This document shows, piece after piece, positions 1-9,922 of a DNA stretch of 64,000 nucleotides. The position numbers and the translations under genes are program-made. Each line of letters begins with the position of its first letter. Within the stretch, counting starts at the first letter, position 1. Under the pieces are notes generated by a model. That model was given only the letters and a program-made list of their open reading frames with translations. It had not been told where the DNA came from and ran no database searches. The DNA is from an uncultured Verrucomicrobiae bacterium (GTDB lineage Bacteria > Verrucomicrobiota > Verrucomicrobiia > Limisphaerales > UBA1096): positions 1-64,000 of the forward strand of contig CALJHX010000034.1 of the NCBI GenBank assembly GCA_937770485.1. The letters run 5' to 3'.

Positions 1-306
1 CGTCTTGCCGCCGTGTTTGCGGAGGAGGTTGGAAGTTTCGGTTTTATTTTCTGCAGTTAAAACAACTGCTCAATCTAGCGATGTGCTACCGTTAATATCC
101 TGCACATTCACATCCGCACCTTTAGTAATGAGTAGTTCGGTGACTTCCTTGTAGCGTCCTAAAGAGGCTCGATGCAATGATGTCTCATCAAAAATATTTT
201 CTGCATTCACATCTGCACCTTCAGCCAAGTGCTGCTTCACGGCTTCGATGTTTCCAGTTCTGGCAGCTTCGTGAATAGCCACACTCGGCCCACACCCCAC
301 CAGCAC
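1..306 (-). pseudogene. Ankyrin-repeat lipoprotein-like gene, interrupted by an in-frame stop
   Basis: ORF 70..306 has ankyrin repeats (IHEAARTGNIEAVKQHLAEGADVN...TSLHRASLGRYKEVTELLITKGADVN). After the TGA at 70-72 the same frame continues AVVLTAENKTETSNLLRKHGGKT to the window edge, a typical ankyrin C-terminal unit. Confidence 0.7.
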
Positions 307-356
307 GAAGGCTGCGATTGTTGCCAGTAGGAGGTGTTTGATTTGGCAGGAACTAC

Positions 357-2072
357 TTAACCGTTTATTGCAGTTTTTAAGGTATCCACAATTCGTTTAT
401 TATCAACTTTGTTTTTCACAGCAATTCTTAGATAATTTGCACGAATTGACGTTCCCATGGTGCTGGCGTTTCTTAAGTATACTCCTTTCGTAACGCACAT
501 TCTAACGATGTCTTCTGCACATTTCCCACCCTCGGGAAGTTTGCAAAGTAGGAAATTCGCTACACTGGGAAAAACTTCTAAACCTATTTCACTCAACTCA
601 GAACTAAACGCTTCTTTCAGAATATGAGTCTCTTTGTAGCGGGCCTCGTAGTAACTGGGATCATCTAATGCATAAACACCAGCAAGTTGAGCCGGCATGC
701 TAATCACCCATGGGGGAGTGATCGTTCGTAGTGGTTCTATTTGATGCTGCCCACCACAAAGATATGCAACACGCGCGCCACTCAACGCATATACCTTAGA
801 CATAGATTTACAAACAATGATGTTTTCGCTACATGCAGCAACTTTCTCTAGCGATTGGTCAGAGCCGACGTATTCCACATAGGTTTCATCTACCCAGACC
901 CTAGTAGTTAGTGGGATCTGACTGATTGCCCTAATCATATTTTCTTTTGACAAATGTTTTCCGGTTGGGCTGTTAGGGTTTACGAGGACGATCAAATCGT
1001 ATTTCTTCTTAAGAGCCTGCTCAAAGTCATTTAAGTCTAATGCGAACTCATTCTCATAATTCAAACGAACTCGATCGACTTTGCATCGCACAACTTTTTC
1101 AATCACGTGTGAATACTCTCCGTAGGTAGGATCAAGAATTAGCACCTTTGAAGACTCTTTTAGCCATAGTCTAAATGCTCTAAAAATTAGATCAGAGGAC
1201 CCTGCACCGGGAAGTACGTTACATGGGGTTACCCCTCGGGCGGTTGCCACCTTTGAGAGAAAACCTTCGCAACCAGTTGGTGGGGATGTTCTTAACAACC
1301 AAGACAGGTTTTCGTTTATCGCAGAAATAATTTTCGGCGAAGGCGGGAACCAAGCATCTAAAACGTCTGCATTAACAATTGAATTCTTTCGGTCCAAATG
1401 ATCAAAGCAATCGCCAATCGCTTTAAAAAAGGCGCCGCCATGAAAACAGGGAACCGGCGGGTTAAATGAAACAGGGAGTTGCCAATCTGTTTGGCTCAAA
1501 ATTTTATTGAGTGTTTTCCCTTGCTCCTCAGACTTGGCGCGGAGTTGCGAAACAGTGCCGAGCATAAGATCGTAGGTTAATGCACCTGATTGAGTTGAAA
1601 GCCCCGACGGTTCAAAACCCAATCTCTTATACATTTTTGAAATTCTGCGATGCCCAATAATGACAATCTTCTTGCCGCCGTGAGACTCCACCCACCTGAG
1701 AGCCCCGTACATTAATAATCCAACAATAACACTCCCTCGGTGTTTCTTGAAAACAGTTAAAAGGCGACTTTCCCAAATAGATTCATCAACTGTAAATGGG
1801 AGGTCACTTCGTTTGAAATATTTATCAATTGAAAACGAATGTTTGTTAGGTGGCGTCAAACTGATAAATCCCACCAATTCTCCACTAACGGAAACCACAA
1901 CATTTACATTGTAAGCATCGAGCGAATCCCCTAGCTGCCCAACACGATTCGTTTCATGTTGCCCCAGTTCAACGGCGTAAACATCGTGTCGATGAAAAGC
2001 CAATTCAGCATCTTGCTCTTTTGTAGATATGCTTATCTGATAGCGATTGTTAATAGAATTACTCTTATACAC
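357..2072 (-). CDS. Fusion protein: N-terminal GNAT/acyltransferase-like domain plus C-terminal PLP-dependent class I/II (HisC/CobD-like) aminotransferase
   Basis: Single 571-aa ORF. C-terminal motifs NPNSPTGKHLS, VWVDETYVEY and Schiff-base-type SMSKVYALSGAR. N-terminal ~180 aa contains GSVIVGLLMYGALRWVESHGGKKIVIIGHRRISKMYKRLGFEP, GNAT-like. Confidence 0.75.
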   Translation of the reverse strand: MYKSNSINNRYQISISTKEQDAELAFHRHDVYAVELGQHETNRVGQLGDSLDAYNVNVVVSVSGELVGFISLTPPNKHSFSIDKYFKRSDLPFTVDESIWESRLLTVFKKHRGSVIVGLLMYGALRWVESHGGKKIVIIGHRRISKMYKRLGFEPSGLSTQSGALTYDLMLGTVSQLRAKSEEQGKTLNKILSQTDWQLPVSFNPPVPCFHGGAFFKAIGDCFDHLDRKNSIVNADVLDAWFPPSPKIISAINENLSWLLRTSPPTGCEGFLSKVATARGVTPCNVLPGAGSSDLIFRAFRLWLKESSKVLILDPTYGEYSHVIEKVVRCKVDRVRLNYENEFALDLNDFEQALKKKYDLIVLVNPNSPTGKHLSKENMIRAISQIPLTTRVWVDETYVEYVGSDQSLEKVAACSENIIVCKSMSKVYALSGARVAYLCGGQHQIEPLRTITPPWVISMPAQLAGVYALDDPSYYEARYKETHILKEAFSSELSEIGLEVFPSVANFLLCKLPEGGKCAEDIVRMCVTKGVYLRNASTMGTSIRANYLRIAVKNKVDNKRIVDTLKTAING

Positions 2073-2263
2073 TACAATGACTTTCCTTTGATTTTCATTT
2101 TAAACCTTACATGGGAAATTTCCTGCACTTAAAGAAGGAGTTTACCACGAAACACAAAAAACCGTTCATTGAAAAAATCAATGTTAGCATTGAGTGAATC
2201 AATACTCACCCAGCCAACAGCACGGTGACGATTTTTTGTGAGTAGAACGTGTTTCATTTGCCT

Positions 2264-2460
2264 TTAGCTTTCAATTCTGTATCCGTCTATGCAGAGGAGG
2301 TCGGTAATTTTGGTTCGTTTGTATCGCATCGCAATATCTAGTGGAGTCTGGTCATTCTTATTCCAATCACACTCATTAGTAGATGGCCCGCTTAGTGAAC
2401 TCTGTGATACCAGTGTTGGCAGTTCCTCAAATACAAGTTCACCACTGTTTTTCTGTAGTT
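2264..2460 (-). pseudogene. Ankyrin-repeat remnant
   Basis: Reverse-strand translation ...DWNKNDQTPLDIAMRYKRTKITDLLCIDGYRIES* resembles an ankyrin C-terminal repeat with no complete ORF upstream. Confidence 0.5.
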
Positions 2461-2586
2461 AAGGGCACTTCTTGAAACAGGAGACTCTTTCGATTAGTGT
2501 TTATTAAAAAATATTATAAATATAAGTTTTGGAAGCATCGGAGCCTCACTCAATCCACGGCTTTTGAGTAAGGCCTGGCAGTTGAG

Positions 2587-5500
2587 CTAGAGTGTTTCCA
2601 GATAGGCTATCAAGTCGCGAAGCTCATGCTTCGTGAGAATGGCGCCCACGGGAGGCATTACCGAGGTTTTGGATTCGGTAGTTTTCTTGATTGTGTTTAT
2701 GGGGATCTCCCTTGTTTTGCCTTGAGGCGGAATCAGGGTCAGCGTTTTTTTTGTTTGATTTCCGATGCTTCCGGCAAGGACTTCACCGTTGTTTAACTCG
2801 ATGACTGTCACACCGAATCCGTCCGCGATATCCGAGTTGGGAGTGATGAGGGAGCGGAGAAGATAATCCTTGTTGACGCGTTTTCCTATTCCGCCCAATT
2901 CAGGCCCTACCTGATTGCCTTTACCGCCAGCGCTGTGGCACCGGACACATTGCGCAGCTACATGGTTGTCGTAAACCAACTTCCCTTTGGCAGGTTGACC
3001 GCCGACCAACGTTGATCGATAGGAAGCAACAGGATCCTCGGCGGACTGCCTTGATTCGTATCGGGCGATAAGTTGTTTCAGTTTTGGGGTTTGTCGTGCC
3101 TTGGCTGAAGTAATCACGTCAAGCTCGAGTGCCTTGGGAAGCTCTCCCACCAGAAGAGAGGCAAGGGAATCAATCACGATCTCGTCCCCCCTGGCGCTTG
3201 TCGCGGTCCCCAACTGACTCAGGAATGTTTGTTGAGCTGGAAGGCTCAGGGGTCTCCAGTTATTTTCCATTTTTCTGGCAAAAGTCTTTGGTTCGATTTC
3301 TGCAAGTTTACTTACCGCAGCCACCTGGATTTCCGGATGTTTGCTTTTTAAAAGTGCGATCAGTTGATCGGATGCATCTTGTGTTTTATTTACCTGAACA
3401 GATTGGACGGCCTGAACCCGCGCACTCAAATCCTGTGACTCAGACTTGGCGATCACGAGCAATGATTTGGCTCCCAGTTTGATCTGAAGTTTTTCACAAA
3501 GCCGGATGAGTTCGGCGAGCAATTCAGAGTCGGATGCCTCGAAAAGGTCCTGGAGGTTTGCCAATATCAGTTTGCCGGCCAGGGAATCATCGCGCTTTGA
3601 AAGCTCACGCACCCGACCTTCAACCCGGTCGACGAAGGGACGGCGATTCCAGTCGCCCAGGCAAAGCAACGCCTCGGCTCGCATGGCACTTGGTTTGGAT
3701 TGATCCAGGGCATAGGCAAGGAGGCGCTCGGCATTTACAGCCTTGCCAACCCGCAGGTTAGCGCTGAGCAGGCGCCGGGTTATAGCCTCGGACTGACTTG
3801 TGCTTGATGGCAATAAATCCGCCACGGCAGGGAGAGCTTCCGGGATCGACTCGTCATCGTGAACCGCGCTGACGGCCTCCCGCAACACCCACTCACTAGA
3901 GTCTGCCAAAAAAGATTTTACTCCCGGATGCTTCAAACGGCGCAGCGTGGCAACGGCCGCAACCCGCACGGCAGCTGACTCATGTTTGTTTTGTGCGCTC
4001 AACTGAGCCGGTCCGGCACTCCCGGCCAGTCCCATGATGGCTGCGTGGCGCAGGTAAGCGTCCCTGTCGTCATTGCGTTCGAGCAACGCAATCAACCCGG
4101 GGACGATTGATGAATCCCCCGCTTGGCCAAGCGCCATTGCCGCATGAAATTGGACCCGGGAATTTTCGTCATGAAGAAGATCCGCCAATTTTGCAGCACA
4201 GGATTTAACTTTTCTTGTTCCCGCCAGCTTGGCTGCCTGCGCACGAATCTCGAAATCAGAATCCGTAAACGGAAGTCGCCTGGCCAGGCGTTTATCCCGC
4301 TGTGAATTATCTTCAAGTTGGCCAAGGCCCCATAGCGCATGAACCCGGGCAAGCCGCTTGGCATTCGTGTTTGCTGCGACCTTCAACAGTTCCGCAAACT
4401 TGTCGCGCTTAGCCAATTCGAATTGTGCCTCAAGCCGAATTCGCTGGTCTTCGTGGGCCAGCAGGTCGACCAGGAACGCATCAGGATGAGAGCTGTAATT
4501 GCTGCGGAGCAACTCGGCAACCTGTTTCCGCTTTTCCGATCTCCGAATCGCGGGGTCGTCAACCACCCAGATGCTGCCAAGTTCGTTGGGTTGCCATTTC
4601 CCATCCCAGTTGGCCACATACATGGAGCCGTCCGGGCCGAAATTGATGGCGCTAGCCATCATCCCAAAAAGAAAGATGTGTTCGTCCACCATCTTGAAGT
4701 AGGCGCCTTGTGGCTCGGTCTTAAATGCCGTCACTTTCTGGACCGGAAATTCACAGAGAAAAAAGGAGCCCTTGTAGCGATCATTCAACGCCGTGCCGGG
4801 ATTGTACTTGAAACCTCCCGGCCCGACGGAGAATTCGCTCATGGGGGGAGTGATATACGCGGCCTGCCCCTTCCAGTGGGGGAGCCAAAGTTTTTCATCG
4901 ATCCAGGGGCAGTACTCCGGAGTTTTGGTCTGCCTGGGCCAGCCCCCTTTCTTAAACTGCCAGTTTAGTCGCCACCCGGAATCGCTGCCTTCCGTGATGT
5001 AGACGAACCGCTCTCGCTCCTTCCGGATATCTCCATCGTTGTCCACCGAGAATAGGTTTCCAAATTCGTCAAAAGCCAGTTCCTGGACATTTCGCAACCC
5101 GGTCGCAAACACCTCCAGGTTGCTGCCGTCCCAATTGCACCGCAACACACCTCCCGTATTGGGGTGGTGAAGAAGTTTGCCCTCGCGGGTGCGTACGGAA
5201 AACCCGTTGTCGCCAACAGAGAAATACAGCTTGCCGTCCGGCCCGATGGTGAGTCCGTGCAGGTCGTGTCCATCAAAGGCGGCGTGAACCCCGAATCCAT
5301 GAATGAAAACCTCTTGCTTGTCCGCATACCCATCGTGATTCGTGTCATTCAACTTCCAGACATCCGGATAAATGGTCGCAAAGACATCGCCGCGATAGGG
5401 GAGCACACCGGCCATGACGCCATTGATCTCCTGATTGAACCCCTCGGCAAATACTTTGGCGACATCCGCCTTGCCGTCGTCATCGGTGTCCTGGAGCAGA

Positions 5501-5919
5501 TGGATCCGCTCCTTGACAGCCATCAAGTCACGCCAGTCGTGGGAACCATCTTGATTCCGGTCCTGAAGCCAGGGTTTGTTTTGTTCGCTCAGTTCCGGGG
5601 CCATTTTACTCCGGAACATTTTTCGAAGCTGGGGAATATTTTGATTCGAAAGATCGTCAATCACCCATTCCTTGTGGGCCCGGATATCAATGTCCACTGT
5701 CCCCCTGCGAGCCGTCTCAACAACAAACAGCCGCCCCTGATAGTCAAAGCTAAGCGCGACTGGATTCAGTAGCATCGGTTGCTTGGCCCATTCTGTCAGT
5801 TTGAGAGATTTGTCATGCAACTCAAATGGTATTTGCACCCGAGGATTTTGAGCCCGTACTTGGCTAGGCCCGCAGGCCGCAAACGCAGCGAATCCTAAAA
5901 TAAAAAAACGAAAAAGCAT
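2587..5919 (-). CDS. PVC-type secreted dehydrogenase (sorbosone/glucose dehydrogenase-like beta-propeller) with HEAT repeats and C-terminal haem-binding CxxCH domain
   Basis: 1126-aa ORF. Signal peptide from MLFRFFILGFAAFAACG; NHDGYADKQEVFIHGFGVHAAFDGHDLHGLTIGPDGKLYFSVGDNG; HEAT-like repeats; CVRCHSAGGKGNQVGPELGGIGKRV...MPPVGAILTKHELRDLIAYLETL. Confidence 0.88.
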   Translation of the reverse strand: MLFRFFILGFAAFAACGPSQVRAQNPRVQIPFELHDKSLKLTEWAKQPMLLNPVALSFDYQGRLFVVETARRGTVDIDIRAHKEWVIDDLSNQNIPQLRKMFRSKMAPELSEQNKPWLQDRNQDGSHDWRDLMAVKERIHLLQDTDDDGKADVAKVFAEGFNQEINGVMAGVLPYRGDVFATIYPDVWKLNDTNHDGYADKQEVFIHGFGVHAAFDGHDLHGLTIGPDGKLYFSVGDNGFSVRTREGKLLHHPNTGGVLRCNWDGSNLEVFATGLRNVQELAFDEFGNLFSVDNDGDIRKERERFVYITEGSDSGWRLNWQFKKGGWPRQTKTPEYCPWIDEKLWLPHWKGQAAYITPPMSEFSVGPGGFKYNPGTALNDRYKGSFFLCEFPVQKVTAFKTEPQGAYFKMVDEHIFLFGMMASAINFGPDGSMYVANWDGKWQPNELGSIWVVDDPAIRRSEKRKQVAELLRSNYSSHPDAFLVDLLAHEDQRIRLEAQFELAKRDKFAELLKVAANTNAKRLARVHALWGLGQLEDNSQRDKRLARRLPFTDSDFEIRAQAAKLAGTRKVKSCAAKLADLLHDENSRVQFHAAMALGQAGDSSIVPGLIALLERNDDRDAYLRHAAIMGLAGSAGPAQLSAQNKHESAAVRVAAVATLRRLKHPGVKSFLADSSEWVLREAVSAVHDDESIPEALPAVADLLPSSTSQSEAITRRLLSANLRVGKAVNAERLLAYALDQSKPSAMRAEALLCLGDWNRRPFVDRVEGRVRELSKRDDSLAGKLILANLQDLFEASDSELLAELIRLCEKLQIKLGAKSLLVIAKSESQDLSARVQAVQSVQVNKTQDASDQLIALLKSKHPEIQVAAVSKLAEIEPKTFARKMENNWRPLSLPAQQTFLSQLGTATSARGDEIVIDSLASLLVGELPKALELDVITSAKARQTPKLKQLIARYESRQSAEDPVASYRSTLVGGQPAKGKLVYDNHVAAQCVRCHSAGGKGNQVGPELGGIGKRVNKDYLLRSLITPNSDIADGFGVTVIELNNGEVLAGSIGNQTKKTLTLIPPQGKTREIPINTIKKTTESKTSVMPPVGAILTKHELRDLIAYLETL

Positions 5920-6746
5920 TTTTGGGTTAGTTTTATCGAGTCGACTCAAAAGAAGAGTCAACGGCAACTCCCCTGAAAAGTGATATTTTTCCAGGGGCCA
6001 TCGTTGACTCGTGGAGAGCGGACTCTCTTCCGGTTTGGATTTCCATTCAACATTTCTTTCATAATTGCGGTCATACCCCGTTTTTATTCAGCTTGGTCCA
6101 GCGCTAGACTTAACGGCGTAATAGGCACGGGAGAGGAGGCAACTTGGCGACGGTGGGCAGACGGCTGCGCCGACCTTCGGTAATGAAGCCTGAACACGGT
6201 CTGGCGGAGTCGAATGGAGAACGGAGGATTCTTTTTTGTTCCGGCGGATCGGTCAGTTTCAATGGAACTGACGGTATGGTGGTCATGGAATACCTAGCGC
6301 TGACCTTAAAAATAAGTTTTCTAGATAAAAGTATAAATCCTCAATCATTCTGGTTAGAGTACTTGCTTCCCGGGGACTCAGGCTCGCTCCATTGATATGA
6401 GGTTGTTTCATTTGCTGACTAAGTGTCTTTAAGTAAAGAAAACGAAGTTTATTTTCGATGGAATTGGCGTTCTTTATACTAAAGGTAGATGTCCTTTGTT
6501 TTTGTTTTAGGGGATATAACGGGACAACACGCTAATTTTATGCTAAATGCATAGGGAAGAAATTAATGACTGAATATTAAAATAAATAGGATACGTTTAT
6601 GATCAGTTGCCTGTTTATGGAAGATAGATTTAATCAAAAGTTGTAGGTTTTGAATATACGCTAAAAATCTACCAGCGCTCGCAGAAAACTTAATAGTTGG
6701 ATGACTGTTGAAATGTTTTATTTAAAATAATGGAGCTAATTAACTT

Positions 6747-8063
6747 ATGAAATTTACAATCTTATCTATCTTATTGTTGTCTCTTAGTGTTTTCGGCCAA
6801 ACTAAACCCAACGTAGTTTTTATTCTCTCAGACGATCAGGCCTGGGGAGACTATGGCTTTATGGGAAGCAAAGAAGTCCAAACCCCCCACATCGACAAGT
6901 TGGCACAAGAAAGCCTTGTTTTCAAACGAGGTTATGTCACTTCACCTCTTTGTCGCCCTTCTCTGGCATCTATGGCGACCGGACTTCATACACACCAGCA
7001 CAGAGTGACAGGCAACGATGTTGATGGCCGTAACAATAGAGCTGAGTTGGATAAGCCGGTACAAAAGTTCTTTAATCAACAAGCTAGCTTTATTAAAGAA
7101 CTGGTAAAGAACGGATACCTCGCCCATCAATCTGGTAAGTGGTGGGAAGGTTCCTGGAAGGATGGGGGTTTTACTCACGGTATGACTCATGGCGACCCCA
7201 AGCGCAAAGGTAGACACGGTGATGAAGGACTGTCTATTGGCCGTAAAGGGATGAAACCGGTAACTGATTTCATTGACTCTGCAGTAGTGAAGCAAAAGCC
7301 ATTTGCCATTTGGTATGCACCATTTTTGCCTCATACGCCACATAACCCACCAGAAAGGCTACTTAAAAAATACCAGCAGGAAGGGCGCGGTAAAGATGCA
7401 GCAAAATACTTCGCGATGATCGATTGGTTTGACGAAACTTGCGGTGAGCTTCTTGACTATATAATTACAAAGGAACAGGAAGACAATACTCTAGTGGTTT
7501 ACATCTCCGACAATGGCTGGAAGGCCCCCAGCCAATCCGATATGAGAATTCCAAAAAATTGGAATCAAGGTTATGCTCCAAGATCAAAAGGTTCTCCTTA
7601 TGAAAATGGAATTCGCACGCCGATTATGTTTAAGCTTCCAAGAAAAATAAAAGCTCAATTTTCAGATGATTTAGCCAGTGCTGTTGATCTCTTTCCGACA
7701 ATTCTAGCAGCCTGTGGTTTTGATGCTCCCAAGAATCTTCCGGGAATTAATCTTCTCGATACCGAAATTCGTAAAGAAAGAAAAGTTATCTTTGGTGCAG
7801 CTTATTCTATTTACAATATGACAGTTGGAAATCCGGCAGATACTCGCCAGTACAGATGGGCGATAACCAAGAAATGGAAGTACTTATTGCGAGACAAGGG
7901 TAGTGATACGACCAAGTATAAATATGTTCATCAATGGGATACAATCCCGGAACATTTATACGATCTGGAAAAGGATCAAGGTGAAAAGTTAAACGTCGTG
8001 TCTGACTTTCCAAAAGCCTCTCAAAAATTAAAAGCGAAACTCAATAATTGGCTTAGTGATTAA
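6747..8063 (+). CDS. Sulfatase family protein (secreted)
   Basis: Signal peptide; NVVFILSDDQAWGDYGFMGSKEVQTPHIDKLA; LCRPSLASMATG active-site region; VVYISDNGW. Confidence 0.88.
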   Translation: MKFTILSILLLSLSVFGQTKPNVVFILSDDQAWGDYGFMGSKEVQTPHIDKLAQESLVFKRGYVTSPLCRPSLASMATGLHTHQHRVTGNDVDGRNNRAELDKPVQKFFNQQASFIKELVKNGYLAHQSGKWWEGSWKDGGFTHGMTHGDPKRKGRHGDEGLSIGRKGMKPVTDFIDSAVVKQKPFAIWYAPFLPHTPHNPPERLLKKYQQEGRGKDAAKYFAMIDWFDETCGELLDYIITKEQEDNTLVVYISDNGWKAPSQSDMRIPKNWNQGYAPRSKGSPYENGIRTPIMFKLPRKIKAQFSDDLASAVDLFPTILAACGFDAPKNLPGINLLDTEIRKERKVIFGAAYSIYNMTVGNPADTRQYRWAITKKWKYLLRDKGSDTTKYKYVHQWDTIPEHLYDLEKDQGEKLNVVSDFPKASQKLKAKLNNWLSD

Positions 8064-8087
8064 TTTCTATTACTGCCTTTTTTTATT

Positions 8088-8105
8088 CCATACTTTCAAG
8101 TATGG
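8088..8105 (+). terminator. Possible hairpin/terminator after sulfatase gene
   Basis: CCATACTT-TC-AAGTATGG perfect 8-bp stem, 25 nt after the stop codon. Only a weak T-rich tail (GATTTTGGCTTT). Confidence 0.35.
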
Positions 8106-8562
8106 GATTTTGGCTTTAGAAGTCGGCTGAGTCTGTTATTGCTTGTTCCTCAGAATAAGGGATAAAAGCTTCACTTTCCTTGAGCAATGGATTGGCCAAG
8201 ATCTTGGTCAGGCCAGTTGGTCCAAGGGACAATCAAGGCCCTACCAGTCTGGCTTCATTATCGAGGCAAGTTCGAAATGAAAAAGAGAATAATTTAAAAA
8301 GTAGGATGAGTTGTATTTCATACATAACTTTGAAGCGATAATAGTTAGAACCATCGTCTTCGAATAGCCTTAAACGGTATCAACGCCATCGAAGCCATAT
8401 TGGTTTCCACAAAATTGCGTAGAGAGGAGAGTTGGTTGAGTCTGCCAGATCAGGAGCGTGAAGCGGGACAAATATTGAAGGCGATAACTCGCCAACATCA
8501 TCTTTTCCTTGGAAGTTCGTGGATTCATGGGCATTGTTTGTTTACCCAATCAAGGTTTAAAA

Positions 8563-9897
8563 ATGATAAATAACATAATGTTCCGCCTGCTGGGCGTAGT
8601 GGCAATACTAAGTATGACAACTGGGATCATCGCGGCCCCAAAGAAACTGTTGGTGGTAACGGTTACCAAGGGATTTCGTCATGGATCCATTCCAACGGCT
8701 GAGAAGGTTCTGGGGCAGTTGGCGAAGAGCAGCGGCGATTTTGAGGTCGATTATGTACGGAACGACGGGGACATAAAAACCAAGATGACCCTTGAATCGT
8801 TAAAGACAATTGATGGTGTGATTTTTGCCAACACCACGGGGGATCTGCCTCTTCCCGACAGGGAGGGCTTTGTCCAGTGGGTTAAGTCTGGGAAGGCATT
8901 TATCGGGATGCACAGTTGCAGTGATACATTCCATGGGTTTCCTGCCTTTGTGGATATGCTTGGAGGGGAGTTTCAAACACACGGAGCCCAGGCAAAAGTC
9001 GAGTGTCTTAATCAGGATTTGAGCCATCCTGCCGTTCGGCATTTTGGTGAAAGATTTACGGTTTACGATGAGATTTATCTACTAAAAAGTTTTCACCGAA
9101 ACCGTGTTCACGGGTTGCTGACTCTGGATAAGCATCCAAACAGCAAGATGCCCGGGGATTACCCTATTTCCTGGAACAAAAAAGTGGGAAGTGGCAGTAT
9201 TTTCTATACATCGCTTGGCCATCGAAATGATGTTTGGGAGAATGAGAAATACCAAGCTCACGTTCTTGGTGGAATTCGTTGGGCACTAGGTTTGGTTAAG
9301 GGGGATTCCAAACCTCAGGACACACGTTATCGTGTCAGTCAGGAGGAGGAAAAGGACGGTTTCAAACCTCTCTTTAACGGGGTGAACCTTGACGGCTGGA
9401 AACTTCGGAATCCTAATGGTCTCAAGAGCTGGAGCGCGCAAAATGGCATGCTGGTAAATGAAATCCCCAGCGGCAAACATGGCACCGACATTGTTTCCAA
9501 TTCGAAGTTCCGCGACTTTATTGTGAGGTACGAATACATGATTCCTGCGGGCAGCAACAGTGGCTTCTACCTCAGAGGGCGACATGAGATTCAAATCTTA
9601 GATGACTACAAGAATGGCAAACTGAAATCGGGTGGCAATGGTGGTATTTACAGTTTTTCTGCACCATCAAAATTTGTTTCCCGTAAACCAGGTCAATGGC
9701 AGACCGCCGAGGCCACAATCCGTGGCGATCTTGTCACCGTAATGCTCAACGGGGTCAAAATACATGATGGCTTAAAGGTGGATCGGAGTACCGGTGGTCA
9801 TTTGGATGAGAATGTGGACCAACCAGGGCCGGTTATGTTGCAGGGCGATCACGGGGCAATTGCCTTTAGAAAAATTCGGATTAAGCCGTTGCAATAA
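8563..9897 (+). CDS. ThuA-like domain fused to DUF1080 (3-keto-disaccharide hydrolase-like, LamG fold)
   Basis: KKLLVVTVTKGFRHGSIPTAEKVL...GMHSCSDTFHGFPAFVDMLGGEF (ThuA) followed by DGFKPLFNGVNLDGWKLRNPNGLKSWSAQNGML...SNSGFYLRGRHEIQILDDY (DUF1080). Signal peptide after the ATG at 8563. Confidence 0.85.
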   Translation: MINNIMFRLLGVVAILSMTTGIIAAPKKLLVVTVTKGFRHGSIPTAEKVLGQLAKSSGDFEVDYVRNDGDIKTKMTLESLKTIDGVIFANTTGDLPLPDREGFVQWVKSGKAFIGMHSCSDTFHGFPAFVDMLGGEFQTHGAQAKVECLNQDLSHPAVRHFGERFTVYDEIYLLKSFHRNRVHGLLTLDKHPNSKMPGDYPISWNKKVGSGSIFYTSLGHRNDVWENEKYQAHVLGGIRWALGLVKGDSKPQDTRYRVSQEEEKDGFKPLFNGVNLDGWKLRNPNGLKSWSAQNGMLVNEIPSGKHGTDIVSNSKFRDFIVRYEYMIPAGSNSGFYLRGRHEIQILDDYKNGKLKSGGNGGIYSFSAPSKFVSRKPGQWQTAEATIRGDLVTVMLNGVKIHDGLKVDRSTGGHLDENVDQPGPVMLQGDHGAIAFRKIRIKPLQ

Positions 9898-9922
9898 AGC
9901 AGGCTTTCAAGTGGAAGGATGA

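Noticed and set aside
4339-5772. Two ~200-aa + strand ORFs (4339..4968, 5164..5772)
   Set aside because: Antisense to the PVC dehydrogenase gene; translations mirror the complementary propeller repeats.
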